NCBI GenBank assembly: GCA_035771165.1
Contig: JAWNZC010000347.1
Location: forward strand, 2,516,501-2,580,500
Origin: Paragorgia papillata
Lineage: Eukaryota > Cnidaria > Anthozoa > Scleralcyonacea > Coralliidae
Direction of reading: 5' to 3'
Length of the DNA stretch: 64,000 bases
Shown here: in pieces, positions 17,201-31,230 of the stretch
Numbering within the stretch: the stretch's first letter is position 1
How the letters are laid out: the number at the start of each line of letters is the position of its first letter
Made by a program: the position numbers and the translations under genes
The notes under the pieces: model-generated
Seen by the model: the letters and a program-made list of their open reading frames with translations, nothing else
Databases searched by the model: none
Told to the model about the DNA's origin: nothing

Positions 17201-20115
17201 ATTTAAAAAAATATATTAATTCCCTTGGGAATTAAAAAAATATGAAAATTTAATTCCCTTGGGACTTACTAATGAGAATTTGATTTCCTTTAAAATTTAA
17301 AAAAATATATTAATTCCCTTGGGAATTAAAAAAATATGAAAATTTAATTCCCTTGGGACTTACTAATGAGAATTTGATTTCCTTTAAAATTTAAAAAAAT
17401 ATATTAATTCCCTTGGGAATTAAAAAAATATGAAAATTTAATTCCCTTGGGACTTACTAATGATAATTTGATTTCCTTTAAAATTTAAAAAAAATATATT
17501 AATTCCCTTGGGAATTAAAAAAATATGAAAATTTAATTCCCTTGGGACTTACTAATGAGAATTTGATTTCCTTTAAAATTTAAAAAAATATATTAATTCC
17601 CTTGGGAATTAAAAAAATATGAAAATTTAATTCCCTTGGGAATTACTAATGAGAATTTGATTTCCTTTAAAATTTAAAAAAATATATTAATTCCCTTGGG
17701 AATTAAAAAAATATGAAAATTTAATTCCCTTGGGACTTACTAATGAGAATTTGATTTCCTTTAAAATTTAAAAAAAAATATTAATTCCCTTGGGAATTAA
17801 AAAAATATGAAAATTTAATTCCCTTGGGAATTACTAATGAGAATTTGATTTCCTTTAAAATTTAAAAAAATATATTAATTCCCTTGGGAATTAAAAAAAT
17901 ATGAAAATTTAATTCCCTTGGGACTTACTAATGAGAATTTGATTTCCTTTAAAATTTAAAAAAATATATTAATTCCCTTGGGAATTAAAAAAATATGAAA
18001 ATTTAATTCCCTTGGGAATTACTAATGATAATTTGATTTCCTTTAAAATTTAAAAAAATATATTAATTCCCTTGGGAATTAAAAAAATGAAAATTTAATT
18101 CCCTTGGGACTTACTAATGACAATTTGATTTCCTTTAAAATTAAAAAAAAATATTAATTCCCTTGGGAATTAAAAAAATATGAAAATTTAATTCCCTTGG
18201 GACTTACTAATGATAATTTGATTTCCTTTAAAATTTAAAAAAATATATTAATTCCCTTGGGAATTAAAAAAATATGAAAATTTAATTCCCTTGGGACTTA
18301 CTAATGATAATTTGATTTCCTTTAAAATTTAAAAAAATATATTAATTCCCTTGGGAATTAAAAAAATATGAAAATTTAATTCCCTTGGGAATTACTAATG
18401 AGAATTTGATTTCCTTTAAAATTTAAAAAAATATATTAATTCCCTTGGGAATTAAAAAAATATGAAAATTTAATTCCCTTGGGACTTACTAATGAGAATT
18501 TGATTTCCTTTAAAATTTAAAAAAATATATTAATTCCCTTGGGAATTAAAAAAATATGAAAATTTAATTCCCTTGGGAATTACTAATGATAATTTGATTT
18601 CCTTTAAAATTTAAAAAAATATATTAATTCCCTTGGGAATTAAAAAAATGAAAATTTAATTCCCTTGGGACTTACTAATGACAATTTGATTTCCTTTAAA
18701 ATTAAAAAAAAATATTAATTCCCTTGGGAATTAAAAAAATATGAAAATTTAATTCCCTTGGGACTTACTAATGAGAATTTGATTTCCTTTAAAATTTAAA
18801 AAAATATATTAATTCCCTTGGGAATTAAAAAAATATGAAAATTTAATTCCCTTGGGACTTACTAATGAGAATTTGATTTCCTTTAAAATTTAAAAAAATA
18901 TATTAATTCCCTTGGGAATTAAAAAAATATGAAAATTTAATTCCCTTGGGACTTACTAATGAGAATTTGATTTCCTTTAAAATTAAAAAAAAAATATTAA
19001 TTCCCTTGGGAATTAAAAAAATATGAAAATTTAATTCCCTTGGGACTTACTAATGAGAATTTGATTTCCTTTAAAATTTAAAAAAATATATTAATTCCCT
19101 TGGGAATTAAAAAAATATGAAAATTTAATTCCCTTGGGACTTACTAATGAGAATTTGATTTCCTTTAAAATTTAAAAAAATATATTAATTCCCTTGGGAA
19201 TTAAAAAATATGAAAATTTAATTCCCTTGGGACTTACTAATGAGAATTTGATTTCCTTTAAAATTTAAAAAAATATATTAATTCCCTTGCGAATTAAAAA
19301 AATATGAAAATTTAATTCCCTTGGGACTTACTAATGATAATTTGATTTCCTTTAAAATTTAAAAAAATATATTAATTCCCTTGGGAATTAAAAAAATATG
19401 AAAATTTAATTCCCTTGGGAATTACTAATGATAATTTGATTTCCTTTAAAATTTAAAAAAATATATTAATTCCCTTGGGAATTAAAAAAATATGAAAATT
19501 TAATTCCCTTGGGACTTACTAATGAGAATTTGATTTCCTTTAAAATTTAAAAAAAATATATTAATTCCCTTGGGAATTAAAAAAATATGAAAATTTAATT
19601 CCCTTGGGACTTACTAATGAGAATTTGATTTCCTTTAAAATTTAAAAAAATATATTAATTCCCTTGGGAATTAAAAAAATATGAAAATTTAATTCCCTTG
19701 GGACTTACTAATGAGAATTTGATTTCCTTTAAAATTTAAAAAAATATATTAATTCCCTTGGGAATTAAAAAAATATGAAAATTTAATTCCCTTGGGACTT
19801 ACTAATGACAATTTGATTTCCTTTAAAATTTAAAAAAATATATTAATTCCCTTGGGAATTAAAAAAATATGAAAATTTAATTCCCTTGGGACTTACTAAT
19901 GATAATTTGATTTCCTTTAAAATTTAAAAAAATATATTAATTCCCTTGGGAATTAAAAAAATATGAAAATTTAATTTCCTTGGGACTTACTAAGGACAAT
20001 TTGATTTCCTTTAAAATTTAAAAAAAAATATTAATTCCCTTGGGAATTAAAAAAATATGAAAATTTAATTCCCTTGGGAATTACTAATGATAATTTGATT
20101 TCCTTTAAAATTTTA
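14285..20115. repeat. ~94-bp AT-rich satellite, about 62 copies
   Basis: Near-uniform monomers, spacing 93-95 bp, each contain two copies of the TTAATTCCCTTGGG motif. One is inside the palindrome-like TTAATTCCCTTGGGAATTAA, the other is followed by either ACTTACTAATG or AATTACTAATG. Variants mark larger repeat blocks: ACTAATAAGAATTTG recurs about 940 bp apart (about 16142 and 17082), and AAAAAAATGAAAATTT-type units recur near 15645, 18080 and 18648. It lies only in the left arm of the composite element; no copies appear in the right arm. Confidence 0.96.
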
Positions 20116-20182
20116 AAATTCAATTCTTAATGAGATAAACCACTTTGGGAATTTGGGAATTCTAAACTAATTTGGGAATTAA

Positions 20183-22915
20183 AGGGGTTAAGCCTTTACT
20201 TTTTGACCGATTTTGGCCATTTTTCAACTTTGGAAGCAAGGCTAAATATTTTAGTTCATTGTATAGCACACCAACTATGGAATAACCACTGAAAAAAGTA
20301 GAACAATCCATTCAATTTTTAATGAGATAAACCACTTTACTTTTTTACTTTTTATGGTCAAAATCGGTCAAAAAGTAAAGGGGTTAGCCTTTACTTTTTG
20401 ACCGATTTTGGCCATTTTTCAACTTTGGAAGCAAGCCTAAATATTTTAGTTCATTGTATAGCACACCAACTATGGAATAACCACTGAAAAAAGTAGAACA
20501 ATCCATTCAATTTTTAATGAGATAAACCACTTTACTTTTTTACTTTTTATGGTCAAAATCGGTCAAAAAGTAAAGGGGTTAGCCTTTACTTTTTGACCGA
20601 TTTTGGTCACTTTTGAAACTTTTAAGGTCAAAAACGGTTAAATAAAGTCGTTTAAAACTGTCTGTGAAAAGAAGAAGACTGTATTTGGGCTAAAAATATT
20701 TTTTTGGATTTTTTGAAAAAAATCCGGAAAAAAAAAGTAAAGGGGTTAGCCTTTACTTTTTGACCGATTTTGGTCACTTTTGAAACTTTTGAGTTAGGGT
20801 CAAAAACGGTTAAATAAAGTCGTTTAAAACTGTCTATGTAAAGGAGAAGAATGTATTTGGGCTAAAAATATTTTTTTGGATTTTGGATTTTGACCGATTT
20901 TGGTCACTTTTGAAACTTTTGAGTTAGGGTCAAAAACGGTTAAATAAAGTCGTTTAAAACTGCCTATGAAAAGGAGAAGACTGTATTTAGGCTAAGAATA
21001 TTTTTTTGGATTTTTTGAAAAAAATCGGGGAAAAAAAAGTAAACGGGTTAGTCTTTACTTTTTGACCGATTTTGGTCACTTTTGAAACTTTTGAGTTAGG
21101 GTCAAAAACGGTTAAATAAAGTCGTTTAAAACTGTCTGTGAAAAGGAGAAGACTGTATTTGGGCTAAAAATATTTTTTTGGATTTTTTGAAAAAAATCCG
21201 GAAAAAAAAAGTAAAGGGGTTAGCCTTTACTTTTTGACCGATTTTGGTCACTTTTGAAACTTTTGAGTTAGGATCAAAAACGGTTAAATAAAGTCGTTTA
21301 AAACCGTCTGTGAAAAGGAGAAGACTGTATTTAGGCTAAGAATATTTTTTTGGATTTTTTGAAAAAAATCGGGGAAAAAAAAAGTAAAGGGGTTAGCCTT
21401 TACTTTTTGACCGATTTTGGTCACTTTTGAAACTTTTGAGTTAGGGTCAAAAACGGTTAAATAAAGTCGTTTAAAACTGTCTATGTAAAGGAGAAGAATG
21501 TATTTGGGCTAAAAATATTTTTTTGGATTTTTTGAAAAAAATCGGGGAAAAAAAAGTAAAGGGGTTAGCCTTTACTTTTTGACCGATTTTGGTCACTTTT
21601 GAAACTTTTGAGTTAGGATCAAAAACGGTTAAATAAAGTCGTTTAAAACCGTCTGTGAAAAGGAGAAGACTGTATTTAGGCTAAAAATATTTTTTTGGAT
21701 TTTTTGAAAGAAATCGGGGAAAAAAAAGTAAAGGGGTTAGCCTTTACTTTTTGACCGATTTTGGTCACTTTTGAAACTTTTGAGTTAGGATCAAAAACGG
21801 TTAAATAAAGTCGTTTAAAACCGTCTGTGAAAAGGAGAAGACTGTATTTAGGCTAAAAATATTTTTTTGGATTTTTTGAAAAAAATCGGGAAAAAAAAAG
21901 TAAAGGGTAACGTTAGTCTTTACTTTTTGACCGATTTTGGTCACTTTTGAAACTTTTGAGTTAGGGTCAAAAACGGTTAAATAAAGTCGTTTAAAACTGT
22001 CTGTGAAAAGGGGAAGACTGTATTTGGGCTAAAAATATTTTTTTGGATTTTTTGAAAAAAATCCAGGAAAAAAAAGTAAAGGGGTTAGCCTTTACTTTTT
22101 GACCGATTTTGGTCACTTTTGAAACTTTTGAGTTAGGGTCAAAAACGGTTAAATAAAGTCGTTTAAAACTGTCTATGAAAAGGAGAAGACTGTATTTGGG
22201 CTAAAAAAAATTTTTTTGGATTTTTTGAAAAAAATCGGGAAAAAAAAAGTAAAGGGGTTAGTTTTTACTTTTTGACCGATTTTGGTCACTTTTGAAACTT
22301 TTGAGTTAGGATCAAAAACGGTTAAATAAAGTCGTTTAAAACCGTCTGTGAAAAGGAGAAGACTGTATTTAGGCTAAGAATATTTTTTTGGATTTTTTGA
22401 AAAAAATCGGGAAAAAAAAAGTAAAGGGGTTAGTCTTTACTTTTTGACCGATTTTGGTCACTTTTGAAACTTTTGAGTTAGGGTCAAAAACGGTTAAATA
22501 AAGTCGTTTAAAACTGTCTGTGAAAAGGGGAAGACTGTATTTGGGCTAAAAATATTTTTTTGGATTTTTTGAAAAAAATCCAGAAAAAAAAGTAAAGGGG
22601 TTAGCCTTTACTTTTTGACCGATTTTGGTCACTTTTGAAACTTTTGAGTTAGGGTCAAAAACGGTTAAATAAAGTCGTTTAAAACTGTCTGTGAAAAGGA
22701 GAAGACTGTATTTGGGCTAAAAATATTTTTTTGGATTTTTTGAAAAAAATCCAGAAAACAAAAGGTAAAGGGGTTAGCCTTTACTTTTTGACCGATTTTG
22801 GTCACTTTTGAAACTTTTGAGTTAGGGTCAAAAACGGTTAAATAAAGTCGTTTAAAACTGTCTATGAAAACGAGAAGACTGTATTTGGGCTAAAAATATT
22901 TTTTTGGATTTTTTG
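20183..22915 (+). repeat. Left inverted arm: ~170-bp tandem monomers
   Basis: About 15 direct copies of a 168-175 bp unit contain GGTTAGCCTTTACTTTTTG, CCGATTTTGGTCACTTTTG, GGTTAAATAAAGTCGTTTA and GAGAAGACTGTATTTGGGC. The first two units (20183-20575) are a ~196-bp variant with CCAACTATGGAATAACCACT. One truncated unit starts near 20880. The array ends exactly where the coding core begins. Confidence 0.96.
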
Positions 22916-24700
22916 AAATATGGATTAAGGCTCTATTTGCTCGATACTGCGAAAATGGCGGCATCAATAATACGGAAATCAACACCCGATGGCTCGAGAC
23001 AGAAAATGAAAATAATCCGTCGAAATCTCGCTTAGTTTTCACGCAAACGAGAATGAGAATGTCCTCACCATAACAGTCAATGTTACTACTGGTCGTATTA
23101 AAGCTCAAGGTCGACTCTATAAAGAATGGGGAGCAAAGGAATTTGCTCGAGTGCTCGACTTGGTCAACTCACCACAGGACACGTGGAAAGTCGACAACAT
23201 AAAACCTTTCGTGGAAAGCATTTTAAAGAAAGAAAAGATCTACCCTGAAACATCCTATACAACTGAGAAATCAAAACAAGCATCTTCTGAAGAAAATACA
23301 ATCCCAATCACTCCTCGTGAAAGGTCATTTACACAGATGAAAACACAACTGGCTAATATCGAAGCAGAATTTGTCCTACATAGAGAAAACACTAAAGAAA
23401 CAATTTTCAAACTATCGCAGTCCATTGAAATGAAAGACAAAGAAATTGTAACTTTAAAAAATTCAGATAAGGAGAAACAACAAAACATCAGTGATCTGAC
23501 ATTAAAACTACTACAAATGGAAGAAAATATAAATGCTCTTAATAAAAGATGTAAGAAAATTGAAGACAAAAACTCTAACTTACAACAATCTGTACACAAA
23601 ATCCAAAATGAATCATGCGAAGAAAAACACACATGGGCCTCGATATCTACACCACCATCCAACATGACTGAAGAATACAGTATCCCGACATCAAATACCT
23701 TTGATCTTCTAACCGATGATGTATCAAACCAAGATGATGATACAAGCAAATTTTCAGAGAAGACGATTAAAGAGAACAAGAAAGGAAATTCCCAGAATGG
23801 AAAAGACAGAAACCAACAGAATGACACCATTCAGCAAGACCCTCCTCATCCTACCCAACAGAATGATACCACTCAGCAAGACCCTTCTCACACTACCCAA
23901 CCGAAACAGTGCACAACCTGACATAAACAATGACCACCAAAAACCAATCAACGCAGAAACCATCATTACATGTGATAGTAATGGTCGGAACCTGAAACCC
24001 AAAGAACTTTGTCCGGACTCAACAACAAAATATATTCGATCCCCAACTCTCTCTCAAGCAAGGCAAAAAATTGAAACCCTCAACTTTAATAACCCCAAGA
24101 ACTTTATTATCCACTGCGGAACTAATGACATCGAACAACCTGGAAACGATACCATCACTGAAACCCTAGAAACTGGAGTTAATTAAACAAAAACATCCGA
24201 ACTGCAGAATCTTGGTATCCTCTTTATTACCAAGAAAAGATGAACTCAACAACAAGATACCAGCTATTAATGAAGAATTGAATACCCAAGTTTCCACCAA
24301 AACAAACACCACATATATCCAGCATACCAATATATCCAGGGGTGTTAAAAAATTTGCGAAAAACATCAAAGGAGCATATTTTAACACCACACCTAAAAAG
24401 AAAGAAATAAACAAGAAGTATACTCCTAGAGATAACTATAACCAAACCTTCCCACAACGCACAGGTATGTACTACCAAAATCAACCCTTCCAATTTGGCC
24501 ACAATAACCTACCATTTACCCCCTTCATGAACCTACCACCACCTCCACCACCACCAAGTATCAATACTCAACATCTCAACAAAGGAATTGTACCACCCGC
24601 TTCCTCATCTCACCAAGATGACCGAACAAACCCACTACCACCTCAACTAGTTGGGCTGATAAGACAACTCTACGGATGCATCAACATATGATAAACTGCA
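22916..24700 (+). pseudogene. Broken transposon ORF: coiled coil plus SGNH-esterase-like domain
   Basis: One ancestral reading frame is split by at least three frameshifts. Segment 1 (about 22918-23042) reads ...LFARYCENGGINNTE...SRLVFT. Segment 2 (about 23043-23921) reads ENENVLTITVNVTTGRIKAQ and continues through a Lys/Glu-rich coiled coil to a Gln/Thr/Pro-rich tail. Segment 3 (about 23920-24175) has TCDSNGRNLKPKEL and FIIHCGTNDIE, resembling the catalytic-Ser and GTND blocks of SGNH hydrolases. Segment 4 (about 24173-24691) reads LIKQKHPNCRILVSSLLPRK, then GVKKFAKNIKGAYFNT and a proline run. The block that should carry the catalytic Asp-x-x-His appears deleted before GVKKFAKNIK. SGNH/esterase domains are known in ORF1 of some CR1/L2-type LINEs, but no reverse transcriptase or transposase is seen here. 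It is non-functional as read. Confidence 0.7.
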
Positions 24701-24824
24701 AGTCTCTCACATACTATCACTATTCTATTTAATCTTATATTAGTAACATTCTCTATTTTCAAATAATCATGCAATAATTTTGATATTAAACAAAAGATTT
24801 TTAAAAGAATTATTTACAGATTTT

Positions 24825-27800
24825 TTTTCCCCAAAAATCCAAAAAAATAGTTTTAGCCCAAATACAGTCTTCTCCTTTTCACAGACGGTTTTAAATTACT
24901 TTATTTAACCGTTTTTGACCCTAACTCAAAAGTTTCAAAAGTGACCAAAATCGGTCAAAAAGTAAAGGCAAACCCCTTTTCTTTTTTTTCGCGGATTTTT
25001 TTCAAAAAATCCAAAAAAATATTTTTAGCCCAAATACAGCCTTCTCCTTTTCAGAGACGGTTTTAAACGACTTTATTTAACCGTTTTTGACCCTAACTCA
25101 AAAGTTTCAAAAGTGATCAAAATCGGTCAAAAAGTAAAGGCAAACCCCTTTACTTTTTTTTTTCTCCCGGATTTTTTTTTCAAAAAAATCCAAAAAAATA
25201 GTTTTAGCCCAAATACAGTCTTCTCCTTTTCACAACGGTTTTAAATGACTTTATTTAACCGATATTTGACCCTAACTCAAAAGTTTCAAAAGTGACCAAA
25301 ATCGGTCAAAAAGTAAAGGCAAACCCCTTCACTTTTTTTTTTTTTTTTCCGGATTTTTTTCAAAAAATCCAAAAAAATAGTTTTAGCCCAAATACAGTCT
25401 TCTCCTTCTCACAGACGGTTTTAAATGACTTTATTTAACCGTTTTTGACCCTAACTCAAAAGTTTCAAAAGTGACCAAAATCGGTCAAAAAGTAAAGGCA
25501 AACCCCTTTACTTTTTTTTTCCGGATTTTTTTCAAAAAATCCAAAAAAATATTTTTAGCCCAAATACAGTCTTCTCCTTTTCACAGACGGTTTTAAATGA
25601 CTTTATTTAACCGTTTTTGACCCTAACTCAAAAGTTTCAAAAGTGACCAAAATCGGTCAAAAAGTAAAGGCAAACCCCTTTTCTTTTTTTTTGCGGATTT
25701 TTTTCAAAAAATCAAAAAAAATATTTTTAGCCCAAATACAGCCTTCTCCTTTTCAGAGACGGTTTTAAACGACTTTATTTAACCGTTTTTGACCCTAACT
25801 CAAAAGTTTCAAAAGTGATCAAAATCGGTCAAAAAGTAAAGGCTAACCACTTTACTTTTTTTTTTCGGATTTTTTTCAAAAAATCCAAAAAAATAGTTTT
25901 AGCCCAAATACAGTCTTCTCCTTTTCACAGACGGTTTTAAACGACTTTATTTAACCGTTTTTGACCCTAACTCAAAAGTTTCAAAAGTGATCAAAATCGG
26001 TCAAAAAGTAAAGGCTAACCCCTTTACTTTTTTTTTTCCGGATTTTTTTTCAAAAAATCAAAAAAAATAGTTTTAGCCCAAATACAGTCTTCTCCTTTTC
26101 ACAGACGGTTTTAAATGACTTTATTTAACCGTTTTTGACCCTAACTCAAAAGTTTCAAAAGTGACCAAAATCGGTCAAAAAGTAAAGGCAAACCCCTTTA
26201 CTTTTTTTTTTCCGGATTTTTTTCAAAAAATCCAAAAAAATAGTTTTAGCCCAAATACAGTCTTCTCCTTTTCACAGACGGTTTTAAATGACTTTATTTA
26301 ACCGTTTTTTACCCTAACTCAAAAGTTTCAAAAGTGACCAAAATCGGTCAAAAAGTAAAGGCAAACCCCTTTACTTTTTTTTTCCGGATTTTTTTCAAAA
26401 AATCCAAAAAAATATTTTTAGCCCAAATACAGTCTTCTCCTTTTCACAGACGGTTTTAAATGACTTTATTTAACCGTTTTTGACCCTAACTCAAAAGTTT
26501 CAAAAGTGACCAAAATCGGTCAAAAAGTAAAGGCAAACCCCTTTTCTTTTTTTTTGCGGATTTTTTTCAAAAAATAAAGAAATTTTTTTTTAGCCCAAAT
26601 ACAGCCTTCTCCTTTTCAGAGACGGTTTTAAACGACTTTATTTAACCGTTTTTGACCCTAACTCAAAAGTTTCAAAAGTGATCAAAATCGGTCAAAAAGT
26701 AAAGGCTAACCCCTTTACTTTTTTTTTGCGGATTTTTTTCAAAAAATCCAAAAAAATAGTTTTAGCCCAAATACAGTCTTCTCCTTTTCACAGACGGTTT
26801 TAAATGACTTTATTTAACCGTTTTTGACCCTAACTCAAAAGTTTCAAAAGTGACCAAAATCGGTCAAAAAGTAAAGGCAAACCCCTTTACTTTTTTTTTC
26901 CGGATTTTTTTCAAAAAATCCAAAAAAATAGTTTTAGCCCAAATACAGTCTTCTCCTTTTCACAGACGGTTTTAAATGACTTTATTTAACCGTTTTTGAC
27001 CCTAACTCAAAAGTTTCAAAAGTGACCAAAATCGGTCAAAAAGTAAAGGCAAACCCCTTTACTTTTTTTTTCCGGATTTTTTTCAAAAAATCCAAAAAAA
27101 TAGTTTTAGCCCAAATACAGTCTTCTCCTTTTCACAGACGGTTTTAAATGACTTTATTTAACCGTTTTTGACCCTAACTCAAAAGTTTCAAAAGTGACCA
27201 AAATCGGTCAAAAAGTAAAGGCAAACCCCTTTACTTTTTTTTTTCCGGATTTTTTTCAAAAAATCCAAAAAAATAGTTTTAGCCCAAATACAGTCTTCTC
27301 CTTTTCACAGACGGTTTTAAATGACTTTATTTAACCGTTTTTGACCCTAACTCAAAAGTTTCAAAAGTGACCAAAATCGGTCAAAAAGTAAAGGCAAACC
27401 CCTTTACTTTTTTTTTCCGGATTTTTTTCAAAAAATCCAATAAAATAGTTTTAGCCCAAATACAGTCTTCTCCTTTTCACAGACGGTTTTAAATGACTTT
27501 ATTTAACCGTTTTTGACCCTAACTCAAAAGTTTCAAAAGTGACCAAAATCGGTCAAAAAGTAAAGGCAAACCCCTTTACTTTTTTTTTCCGGATTTTTTT
27601 CAAAAAATCCAAAAAAATACTTTTAGCCCAAATACAGTCTTCTCCTTTTCACAGACGGTTTTAAACGACTTTATTTAACCGTTTTTGACCCTAACTCAAA
27701 AGTTTCAAAAGTGATCAAAATCGGTCAAAAAGTAAAGGCAAACCCCTTTACTTTTTTTTTCCGGATTTTTTTTCAAAAAATCCAAAAAAATAGTTTTAGC

Positions 27801-30800
27801 CCAAATACAGTCTTCTCCTTTTCACAGACGGTTTTAAATGACTTTATTTAACCGTTTTTGACCCTAACTCAAAAGTTTCAAAAGTGACCAAAATCGGTCA
27901 AAAAGTAAAGGCAAACCCCTTTACTTTTTTTTTCCGGATTTTTTTCAAAAAATCCAAAAAAATAGTTTTAGCCCAAATACAGTCTTCTCCTTTTCACAGA
28001 CGGTTTTAAATGACTTTATTTAACCGTTTTTGACCCTAACTCAAAAGTTTCAAAAGTGACCAAAATCGGTCAAAAAGTAAAGGCAAACCCCTTTACTTTT
28101 TTTTTTCCGGATTTTTTTTCAAAAAATCCAAAAAAATATTTTTAGCCCAAATACAGTCTTCTCCTTTTCACAGACGGTTTTAAATGACTTTATTTAACCG
28201 TTTTTTGACCCTAACTCAAAAGTTTCAAAAGTGACCAAAATCGGTCAAAAAGTAAAGGCAAACCCCTTTTCTTTTTTTTTGCGAATTTTTTTCAAAAAAT
28301 CCAAAAAAATATTTTTAGCCCAAATACAGCCCTCTCCTTTTCAGAGACGGTTTTAAACGACTTTATTTAACCGTTTTTGACCCTAACTCAAAAGTTTCAA
28401 AAGTGATCAAAATTGCGGATTTTTTTTCAAAAAATCCAAAAAAATAGTTTTAGCCCAAATACAGTCTTCTCCTTTTCACAGACGGTTTTAAATGACTTTA
28501 TTTAACCGTTTTTGACCCTAACTCAAAAGTTTCAAAAGTGACCAAAATCGGTCAAAAAGTAAAGGCAAACCCCTTTTCTTTTTTTTTGCGGATTTTTTTC
28601 AAAAAATCCAAAAAAATATTTTTAGCCCAAATACAGCCCTCTCCTTTTCAGAGACGGTTTTAAACGACTTTATTTAACCGTTTTTGACCCTAACTCAAAA
28701 GTTTCAAAAGTGATCAAAATTGCGGATTTTTTTTCAAAAAATCCAAAAAAATAGTTTTAGCCCAAATACAGTCTTCTCCTTTTCACAGACGGTTTTAAAT
28801 GACTTTATTTAACCGTTTTTGACCCTAACTCAAAAGTTTCAAAAGTGATCAAAATCGGTCAAAAAGTAAAGGCTAACTAACCCCTTTACTTTTTTTTTTG
28901 CGGATTTTTTTCAAAAAATCCAAAAAAATAGTTTTAGCCCAAATACAGTCTTCTCCTTTTCACAGACGGTTTTAAATGACTTTATTTAACCGTTTTTGAC
29001 CCTAACTCAAAAGTTTCAAAAGTGACCAAAATCGGTCAAAAAGTAAAGGCAAACCCCTTTACTTTTTTTTTCCGGATTTTTTTCAAAAAATCCAATAAAA
29101 TAGTTTTAGCCCAAATACAGTCTTCTCCTTTTCACAGACGGTTTTAAATGACTTTATTTAACCGTTTTTGACCCTAACTCAAAAGTTTCAAAAGTGACCA
29201 AAATCGGTCAAAAAGTAAAGGCAAACCCCTTTACTTTTTTTTTCCGGATTTTTTTCAAAAAATCCAATAAAATAGTTTTAGCCCAAATACAGTCTTCTCC
29301 TTTTCACAGACGGTTTTAAATGACTTTATTTAACCGTTTTTGACCCTAACTCAAAAGTTTCAAAAGTGACCAAAATCGGTCAAAAAGTAAAGGCAAACCC
29401 CTTTACTTTTTTTTTCCGGATTTTTTTCAAAAAATCCAATAAAATAGTTTTAGCCCAAATACAGTCTTCTCCTTTTCACAGACGGTTTTAAATGACTTTA
29501 TTTAACCGTTTTTGACCCTAACTCAAAAGTTTCAAAAGTGACCAAAATCGGTCAAAAAGTAAAGGCAAACCCCTTTACTTTTTTTTTCCGGATTTTTTTC
29601 AAAAAATCCAAAAAAATAGTTTTAGCCCAAATACAGTCTTCTCCTTTTCAGAGACGGTTTTAAACGACTTTATTTAACCGTTTTTGACCCTAACTCAAAA
29701 GTTTCAAAAGTGATCAAAATTGCGGATTTTTTTTCAAAAAATCCAAAAAAATAGTTTTAGCCCAAATACAGTCTTCTCCTTTTCACAGACGGTTTTAAAT
29801 GACTTTATTTAACCGTTTTTGACCCTAACTCAAAAGTTTCAAAAGTGACCAAAATCGGTCAAAAAGTAAAGGCAAACCCCTTTTCTTTTTTTTTGCGGAT
29901 TTTTTTCAAAAAATCCAAAAAAATAGTTTTAGCCCAAATACAGCCTTCTCCTTTTCAGAGACGGTTTTAAACGACTTTATTTAACCGTTTTTGACCCTAA
30001 CTCAAAAGTTTCAAAAGTGACCAAAATCGGTCAAAAAGTAAAGGCAAACCCCTTTAACTTTTTTTTTCCGGATTTTTTTCAAAAAATCCAAAAAAATAGT
30101 TTTAGCCGAAATACAGTCTTCTCCTTTTCAGAGACGGTTTTAAACGACTTTATTTAACCGTTTTTGACCCTAACTCAAAAGTTTCAAAAGTGATCAAAAT
30201 TGCGGATTTTTTTTCAAAAAATCCAAAAAAATAGTTTTAGCCCAAATACAGTCTTCTCCTTTTCACAGACGGTTTTAAATGACTTTATTTAACCGTTTTT
30301 GACCCTAACTCAAAAGTTTCAAAAGTGACCAAAATCGGTCAAAAAGTAAAGGCAAACCCCTTTCCTTTTTTTTTCCGTATTTTTTTCAAAAAATCCAAAA
30401 AAATATTTTTAGCCCAAATACAGTCTTCTCCTTTTCACAGACGGTTTTAAATGACTTTATTTAACCGTTTTTGACCCTAACTCAAAAGTTTCAAAAGTGA
30501 CCAAAATCGGTCAAAAAGTAAAGGCAAACCCATTTTCTTTTTTTTCGCGGATTTTTTTCAAAAAATCCAAAAAAATATTTTTAGCCCAAATACAGCCTTC
30601 TCCTTTTCAGAGACGGTTTTAAACGACTTTATTTAACCGTTTTTGACCCTAACTCAAAAGTTTCAAAAGTGATCAAAATCGGTCAAAAAGTAAAGGCTAA
30701 CTAACCCCTTTACTTTTTTTTTCCGGATTTTTTTCAAAAAATCCAAAAAAATAGTTTTAGCCCAAATACAGTCTTCTCCTTTTCACAGACGGTTTTAAAT

Positions 30801-31230
30801 GACTTTATTTAACCGTTTTTGACCCTAACTCAAAAGTTTCAAAAGTGACCAAAATCGGTCAAAAAGTAAAGGCAAAGCCCTTTTCTTTTTTTTTGCGGAT
30901 TTTTTTCAAAAAATCCAAAAAAATATTTTTAGCCCAAATACAGCCTTCTCCTTTTCAGAGACGGTTTTAAACGACTTTATTTAACCGTTTTTTACCCTAA
31001 CTCAAAAGTTTCAAAAGTGACCAAAATCAGTCAAAAAGTAAAGGCTAACCCCTTTTCTTTTTTTTTCCGGATTTTTTTCAAAAAATCCAAAAACATATTT
31101 TTAGCCCAAATACAGTCTTCTCCTTTTCAGAGACGGTTTTAAGTGACTTTATTTAACCGTTTTTGACCCTAACTCAAAAGTTTCAAAAGTGACCAAAATC
31201 GGTCAAAAAGTAAAGGTTAACCCTTTACAT
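24825..31230 (-). repeat. Right inverted arm: ~168-bp tandem monomers
   Basis: About 38 copies of the reverse complement of the left-arm unit contain TAGCCCAAATACAGTCTTCT, GACGGTTTTAAATGACTTTA and GACCAAAATCGGTCAAAAAG. Copies are very similar. Two recurrent variants alternate: TGCGGATTTTTTTC with CAGAGACGG versus CCGGATTTTTTTC with CACAGACGG, suggesting block duplication. The right arm is more than twice as long as the homologous left array. Confidence 0.96.

Noticed and set aside
23255..23830. 191-aa minus-strand ORF in the foldback core
   Set aside because: It is the antisense shadow of the coiled-coil ORF; composition is Phe/Ser/Leu-rich as expected for the complement of a Lys/Glu-rich coil.
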